From Anaerolineae bacterium (lineage in GTDB: Bacteria; Chloroflexota; Anaerolineae; Aggregatilineales; Phototrophicaceae): a stretch of 64,000 bases of DNA. The position numbers were made by a program, and so were the translations under genes. How positions within the stretch are numbered: position 1 is the first letter of the stretch; every line of letters begins with the position of its first letter. Below are positions 60,105-64,000 of the stretch, in pieces. The notes beneath the pieces were generated by a model. That model ran no database searches and was not told the DNA's origin. It saw only the letters and a program-made list of their open reading frames with translations. The stretch spans positions 1 to 64,000 of the forward strand of contig JAJDUC010000089.1 in NCBI GenBank assembly GCA_022826865.1. Reading direction: 5' to 3'.

Positions 60105-60260
60105 GGCGTAACCTCCTATGCGCTATAAATCTGTCGAATGAAAGATGATGACTCGATGAAATGTGCACACCGGCGTCACACAATAGCAAAAAGACTACAG
60201 AAGGCACAGCCTCTGAGCCTCGCCCAACAGTGATGTATTAGCGTTTTCCCATCGTTTTGG

Positions 60261-60290
60261 ATTGTAACCTGTCCCGTCTGCCCTTGTCAA
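60261..60290 (-). promoter_or_regulatory. Promoter of rpoC with long leader
   Basis: Minus-strand TTGACA (60290-60285) and TACAAT (60266-60261) have an 18-base spacer, the same hexamers and spacing as the gyrA promoter. The leader would be about 150 nt; I see no clear riboswitch fold in it. Confidence 0.7.
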
Positions 60291-60329
60291 GACGCGTCCA
60301 AAAGGTCGCCTACGAATCCGAAGTATATT

Positions 60330-60397
60330 GTAGGGGCGTTTCGCTGAAACGTCCGCAGAATTTCATAAATGTTCAGGCGTCTCGGCGAGACTCCCCT
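60330..60397. repeat. Family B palindromic core, copy B3 (degenerate, ends missing)
   Basis: GTAGGGGCGTTTCGCTGAAACGTCC and the weaker GGCGTCTCGGCGAGACTCCCCT hairpins match the family B core. The usual terminal repeats are not recognisable. The right edge touches the stop codon of the permease gene at 60399. With the rpoC promoter it fills the 294-base gap. Confidence 0.6.
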
Positions 60398-60398
60398 G

Positions 60399-61241
60399 TT
60401 AGCCCTTTACCGCGCCGATTGTCAAGCCGGATATGAAGTAGCGCTGCAGCATAAGAAATAGCAGAATGACCGGCACCGACACCATAGTCGCCGCCGCCAT
60501 CATCTCGCCATAAGGTATCTGCGACGCCGTCGCTTGGCTGCGCATGGTCGCGATGCCGACAGGCAGCGTGATAACCCGGTTGCCGCGCAGCACCATCAGC
60601 GGCCAGATGAAACTGTTCCACGAGCCAAGGAAGGTCAATATCGCCAGGGTCGTCAGGCCAGGCCGCACCAGTGGGACAATGACCTGAGCGTAAATCCGAA
60701 ATTCAGAGGCGCCGTCAATCCTTGCCGACTCCATTAATTCCGTCGGCACAGCCTGAATATATTGTCGCATCAGGAAGATGCCAAAAGCCGGCGCCATCCA
60801 GGGCACGATCATCGAAGCGGGATGATTGACCCAATCGATTCGGCTCATCAATACAAACAGCGGAATCAATATCAGCTGGAAGGGAATCATCGTCGAGCCG
60901 ATGAGAATGATGAATAAAACATTCTTGGCGCGAAAGTGATATTTGGCGAAAGCGAAACCGGCAAGCGAACAAAAGAACAACACGAATACCGTCACCACCC
61001 CGGCATAAATGAGGCTGTTGATATACCAGTATGGAAAGGGCCATTTGGTCAGCAGTTCTTCGTAATTCTTGAAAGACCACTCAGCAGGCGGCAGCCAGGG
61101 CGGCAGCGTGAATATCTCGGCAGTCGTCTTGAATGACGAATAGATCATGAAGGCGATCGGCGCGACCGTCAACAGCGCCCCGCTGATGACCACTACATGC
61201 AGCGCAACCACGCCAAGGCGCTGACCGAACCGCTCGCCCAT
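60399..61241 (-). CDS. Sugar ABC transporter permease (MalG type)
   Basis: This 280-residue inner-membrane subunit has six helices and the ATPase-contact EAA loop ELMESARIDGASEFRIYAQVI. Its partners are the MalF-type permease and binding protein encoded just upstream, and together they import a carbohydrate. The ATG at 61241 overlaps the previous stop (TGATG) and has AGGAGG five bases upstream; a longer start at 61271 is less likely. No ATPase gene follows in this cluster. Confidence 0.93.
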   Translation of the reverse strand: MGERFGQRLGVVALHVVVISGALLTVAPIAFMIYSSFKTTAEIFTLPPWLPPAEWSFKNYEELLTKWPFPYWYINSLIYAGVVTVFVLFFCSLAGFAFAKYHFRAKNVLFIILIGSTMIPFQLILIPLFVLMSRIDWVNHPASMIVPWMAPAFGIFLMRQYIQAVPTELMESARIDGASEFRIYAQVIVPLVRPGLTTLAILTFLGSWNSFIWPLMVLRGNRVITLPVGIATMRSQATASQIPYGEMMAAATMVSVPVILLFLMLQRYFISGLTIGAVKG

Positions 61242-62167
61242 CAGTCCTCCTTCCGGAAGACGCCGTACCATTGCAGCTGCAGCAGCGACAAAATGAAAAC
61301 AGTCGCGAAAAGCACCGTTCCCACTGCCGATGCGAAGCCAAGACGCAAACGCGTATACCCGCGCTCATAGAGATAATGCACCACGCTCATACTGCTGTTG
61401 GCCGGTCCACCGCTGCCATTGGTCAGAATCTGGATTTCGTCGAAAATCTGTATTGAGCTAAGCAAGACGATAATACTGACGAACAAGATGATCGGCCGCA
61501 GCATGGGGACTGTGATACGAAAAAATTTCTGCAGCATGCTCGCGCCGTCTATCGACGCCGCTTCGTATAATTCTTCAGGAATGCTTTGCAGCCCCGCCAA
61601 AAAATAGATGGTCAGCAATCCGGTTGAGCGCCAGATGATAAGAATGATTATTGCCACCTTGACCCAGGATCTATCGCCCAGCCAGTATATCGGCTCCAGC
61701 CCCAAATAAATCAGCGGCGCGTTCAGCAGGCCAGTGTCGCGACTGTAGAGAATCTGAAAGACCAGCGAAATCGCCACCGTCGATGTCACCACCGGCGTGA
61801 AATACATTGCCCGCCAAACATTGCTGAAGCGCAAGGATTTGGCGTTCAGCAGCACCGCCAGCACAAGCGCCAAGGGGAGGACAATCAGAAGGCTGGCAAT
61901 CGCGTAGATCGCCGTATTCGTCGCCGCCTGCGCGAAGACCTTGTCGCTTAAGAGGCGCCCATAATTGCGAGCGAGGACAAAGCGCGGGTCGTTGATGCCG
62001 TCCCAGCGGAACATGCTCAGCACCAGCGCAATCAGGCTGGGCGCCAGAAAGAAGAAAGCAAACAGGACGTAGAATGGAGAGATGAAGGCATAGGGCGCGA
62101 GCTTGTGCTGCTGGAAATCTCCACCAGCCCGCGCCTCGCGCCCACGGGTTAGTGCCGCCTGAACCAT
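61241..62167 (-). CDS. Sugar ABC transporter permease (MalF type)
   Basis: This 308-residue membrane subunit has an N-terminal helix (YAFISPFYVLFAFFFLAPSL), and its EAA loop reads ELYEAASIDGASMLQKFFRI. It pairs with the MalG-type permease, sharing one base with its start. The first residues (MVQAALTRGREARAGGD) are cytoplasmic. The binding-protein gene lies 68 bases upstream. Confidence 0.93.
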   Translation of the reverse strand: MVQAALTRGREARAGGDFQQHKLAPYAFISPFYVLFAFFFLAPSLIALVLSMFRWDGINDPRFVLARNYGRLLSDKVFAQAATNTAIYAIASLLIVLPLALVLAVLLNAKSLRFSNVWRAMYFTPVVTSTVAISLVFQILYSRDTGLLNAPLIYLGLEPIYWLGDRSWVKVAIIILIIWRSTGLLTIYFLAGLQSIPEELYEAASIDGASMLQKFFRITVPMLRPIILFVSIIVLLSSIQIFDEIQILTNGSGGPANSSMSVVHYLYERGYTRLRLGFASAVGTVLFATVFILSLLQLQWYGVFRKED

Positions 62168-62235
62168 GAATTACTCCTGTTTGGGGAAAGGCAGCGCTGG
62201 CAAGGCAAGCGCCCTGCCAGCGCCGGATCGCCGAC

Positions 62236-63537
62236 TTACTCGGCGAAAGCGATCTCGTCTTCCATGTACTGAACAATGCTGTCGATCGCTTCGTCAGCCG
62301 TGACGGCGCCGTCAAAGAAAACGGCAAGCTCAGCCGCCATCTGCAACTCAAAGGTTCTGCGGAACAAGCTCTGATACCAGATCGGCACATCGTCCACGAT
62401 CTCGGCGAAGACCTCGCCCGTCTTCTGATTTGCATAGAAGGGATCTTGCAAACCAATGATGCGCTCATCGTGGAAGGCGGCCGGCATCGTCGGATAGTAG
62501 GCGATCTCCTCGTAACGCTTGATCTGATTCTCCAGCGTCACATAGGTATATTGCAGCAGCTCCCAGGCATATTGCGCGTTGTCGCTCTCCTTGGCGACGG
62601 CGAAACCGGTGCCGCCCCAGACGGAGGTCTTGTGGCTGTTGCCATCGTCCCAAACCGGCATGCGCGCGATTCGCCATTGTTCGGCCATATCTTCCGCTTG
62701 CGGTTTCAAGATGTAGTCGGAATACCAGTCGGGCATAATCGCGCCGACCAAATTGCCTTCGCGATAGGAATTGATGATCGCCGGGCCCCAAACTTCACTG
62801 CTTGGAACATAGCGAATCGCGCCGCTTTCCAGCCCCTCGCGCAACAAGTCCAGCACTTCAATCGCGATCGTCCGGTTTTCCTCCTCGGGCAATACAAATT
62901 CCCCGTGTTCATCGAAAATCGCGCCGCCACGCTGCAGCAAATACATCATGAACATGCCGCCGTGGTCGGTAATGTAAGACATGGCGATGCCTTCTTCCGC
63001 GAGCGCCGCGCCGGTCTCCAGATATTCGTCCCAGGTCGTCGGCACCGACAAACCCCGCTCCTCAAAGATCGACGGTTGATAGTAGTAAACAACCCCGCAA
63101 AGCGAGCTGTCCACGCCATAGACGCGCCCCTGATATTTGTAAGGCGTGTGCCGCCCTTCTACGATCAGGTCGTAGTCATCAGCCAGCAGATCGGTCAAAT
63201 CGAGGAACTTGCTCTCGATGATGCCGCCCTGCATGAAACGCGGGAACGAGCCTTGCTCAATACCCAGCAAATCGGGGATCTCTTCGCCAGCCGCCAGATT
63301 ACCCAGCACCTTGTCGAACACACTGGGAACTACCTCGAATTCAAAAGTGAATTCGATATCAGGATAGCGTTCTTGCCACTCCTCGGCGCGCGCGTTGAAG
63401 AATTGCACATACAAGCCGTCATGCGTCCACATCGTCAGCGTCACTTCGCTGGCGTCCTGTGCCGCCGCCGGCAGAGCCGCCGCCCATAGCATTGCGCAGG
63501 CCAGCAAGACAGTGATTACCGCTAGAAGCCTTCTCAT
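62236..63537 (-). CDS. Extracellular sugar-binding protein of ABC importer
   Basis: The 433-residue solute-binding protein (family 1) has a signal peptide (RRLLAVITVLLACAMLWAAALPAAAQ). The mature part starts SEVTLTMWTHDG and contains blocks typical of maltose-like binders, such as PTTWDEYLETGAALAEEGI and VWGGTGFAVAKES. There is no lipobox cysteine. The ATG at 63537 has GGAGG six bases upstream and replaces a 14-residue upstream extension. The sugar is unknown. Confidence 0.93.
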   Translation of the reverse strand: MRRLLAVITVLLACAMLWAAALPAAAQDASEVTLTMWTHDGLYVQFFNARAEEWQERYPDIEFTFEFEVVPSVFDKVLGNLAAGEEIPDLLGIEQGSFPRFMQGGIIESKFLDLTDLLADDYDLIVEGRHTPYKYQGRVYGVDSSLCGVVYYYQPSIFEERGLSVPTTWDEYLETGAALAEEGIAMSYITDHGGMFMMYLLQRGGAIFDEHGEFVLPEEENRTIAIEVLDLLREGLESGAIRYVPSSEVWGPAIINSYREGNLVGAIMPDWYSDYILKPQAEDMAEQWRIARMPVWDDGNSHKTSVWGGTGFAVAKESDNAQYAWELLQYTYVTLENQIKRYEEIAYYPTMPAAFHDERIIGLQDPFYANQKTGEVFAEIVDDVPIWYQSLFRRTFELQMAAELAVFFDGAVTADEAIDSIVQYMEDEIAFAE

Positions 63538-63594
63538 ATAAACCTCCTCCGAAGGAAACGGACTCAAAAAATGATCCAATCATACGACTGGGAG

Positions 63595-63623
63595 AGTATA
63601 TCGCATGCGCTTGCACGGGGCAA
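63595..63623 (-). promoter_or_regulatory. Promoter of the sugar ABC importer operon
   Basis: Minus-strand TTGCCC (63623-63618) and TATACT (63600-63595) have a 17-base spacer, 58 bases before the binding-protein ATG. Confidence 0.55.
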
Positions 63624-63641
63624 AAATTAGCCTGGCGCGCA

Positions 63642-63837
63642 CAGGGACAATCGCAGCAAAATCATAATGAGCGGTTCGCTACGAAAATTGCGGAAATGTA
63701 GGGGCGTCTCGTGAGACGCCCGTTGAAAATGGCCTGCAAATTGCGGGCGTTTCAGCGAAACGCCCCTACGTATTACATAATTTGAGGGGGAATTGTCATT
63801 TTTCAGCGCAATTCATACTGATGCGAGTGAGCCGCTG
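63642..63837. mobile_element. Family B palindromic element, copy B4
   Basis: This 196-bp unit is in the opposite orientation to B1. It starts CAGGGACAATCGCAGCAAAA, has the core hairpins at 63698-63769 and a degraded right end near GATGCGAGTGAGCCGCTG. Its reverse complement matches B1 closely for some 150 bases. It fills most of the 63538-63908 gap between divergent genes. Confidence 0.78.
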
Positions 63838-63867
63838 ATGCGCAGCACATGAGAATGGCGCAGGTTA

Positions 63868-63876
63868 TGCTATAAT
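63868..63876 (+). promoter_or_regulatory. Extended -10 promoter element before moeA
   Basis: TGCTATAAT is a perfect extended -10 (TATAAT at 63871-63876) with no good -35 match. It lies 33 bases before the GTG of the last gene. Confidence 0.55.
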
Positions 63877-63908
63877 GCGCGCGCGAACCCACACGTGAAA
63901 GGAGCGCC

Positions 63909-64000
63909 GTGAAACCGCTGCTCAACGTCGATAGCGCCCTCAAAAACATACTCGCTGCGGTCCGACCGCTCCCGAGCGAATCCATTTCCCTGGCGGAGAC
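63909..64000 (+). CDS. moeA: Molybdopterin molybdotransferase, N-terminal fragment
   Basis: Only 30 codons lie in the window, from a GTG with AAAGGAG upstream. The residues KPLLNVDSALKNILAAVRPL, followed by PSESISLAE, match the typical MoeA N-terminus. MoeA inserts molybdate into adenylylated molybdopterin, which would complete a route with moaC and moaD-E found at 39-40 kb. The gene continues past base 64000, so the call rests on a short segment. Confidence 0.65.
   Translation, partial: MKPLLNVDSALKNILAAVRPLPSESISLAE

Overview
This is a densely coded, GC-rich bacterial chromosome segment. It has about fifty protein genes on both strands, short or overlapping gene junctions, frequent GTG and TTG starts, and sigma70-type promoters. 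The gene set points to a member of the Chloroflexota, probably near the Anaerolineae or Caldilineae. Support comes from the lipoprotein with a Pro/Thr-rich linker at 54027, the fused MoaD-MoaE, the enlarged RNA polymerase beta-prime N-terminus, and the many interspersed palindromic 'TAGGGGCG' elements. The phylum call is inference; no rRNA gene is present to confirm it.

Layout. 1-8.1 kb: aquaporin-like channel, aspS, a small membrane protein with a GT-C-like membrane enzyme and a deacetylase-family hydrolase, then uvrB with a CGAAC-N4-GTTCG SOS box. 8.1-10.1 kb: two CAT-anticodon tRNAs (one the initiator) behind a strong promoter, tRNA-Asp and lysA. 10.1-16.4 kb: MATE-like membrane protein, M24 peptidase, a protein with a phosphodiester-glycosidase-like C-terminus, an Ldh2-family oxidoreductase lacking its usual histidines, and a sugar-isomerase-like TIM barrel. 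16.5-25.4 kb: a two-gene heterodimeric ABC exporter, dinB, glgB and an MFS transporter. 25.6-34.2 kb: fhs, then a compact pyrB-pyrC-pyrD-pyrE-pyrF cluster, a SRPBCC protein and a crtI-like desaturase. 34.4-37.2 kb: MaoC-like hydratase and a membrane pyrophosphatase. 37.4-41.4 kb: yraN, miaA, a membrane-anchored protein, moaC, a moaD-moaE fusion and rnc. 41.4-44.7 kb (minus strand): an apparent three-gene operon of an FHA-winged-helix regulator, an HNH nuclease and a Suv3-like helicase with extra domains. 44.9-51.2 kb: ftsY, a SpoU-type rRNA methyltransferase, prfB, relA/spoT and a glycosyltransferase resembling tRNA-queuosine mannosyltransferase. 51.2-60.3 kb: gyrA, a glycosidase lipoprotein and rpoC, which has its own promoter. 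60.4-64 kb: a sugar ABC importer (two permeases and a binding protein, no ATPase) and the start of moeA.

Two families of small non-coding palindromic elements are scattered between the genes. Family A is about 152 bp with GGTAGTGTATCAA-type terminal inverted repeats and two copies flanked by 8-bp target duplications. Family B is about 185-195 bp with CAGGGCAA-N2-GCATCAAA-type ends. Both have interiors built from two GGGGCG hairpins. They behave like MITEs.

The pieces best worth following up are the FHA-wHTH/HNH/Suv3-like operon, the MITE families, the MoaD-MoaE fusion with an internal Gly-Gly, the dihydroorotate dehydrogenase with a class 2 frame but a catalytic cysteine, and the Ldh2 protein without its active-site histidines.
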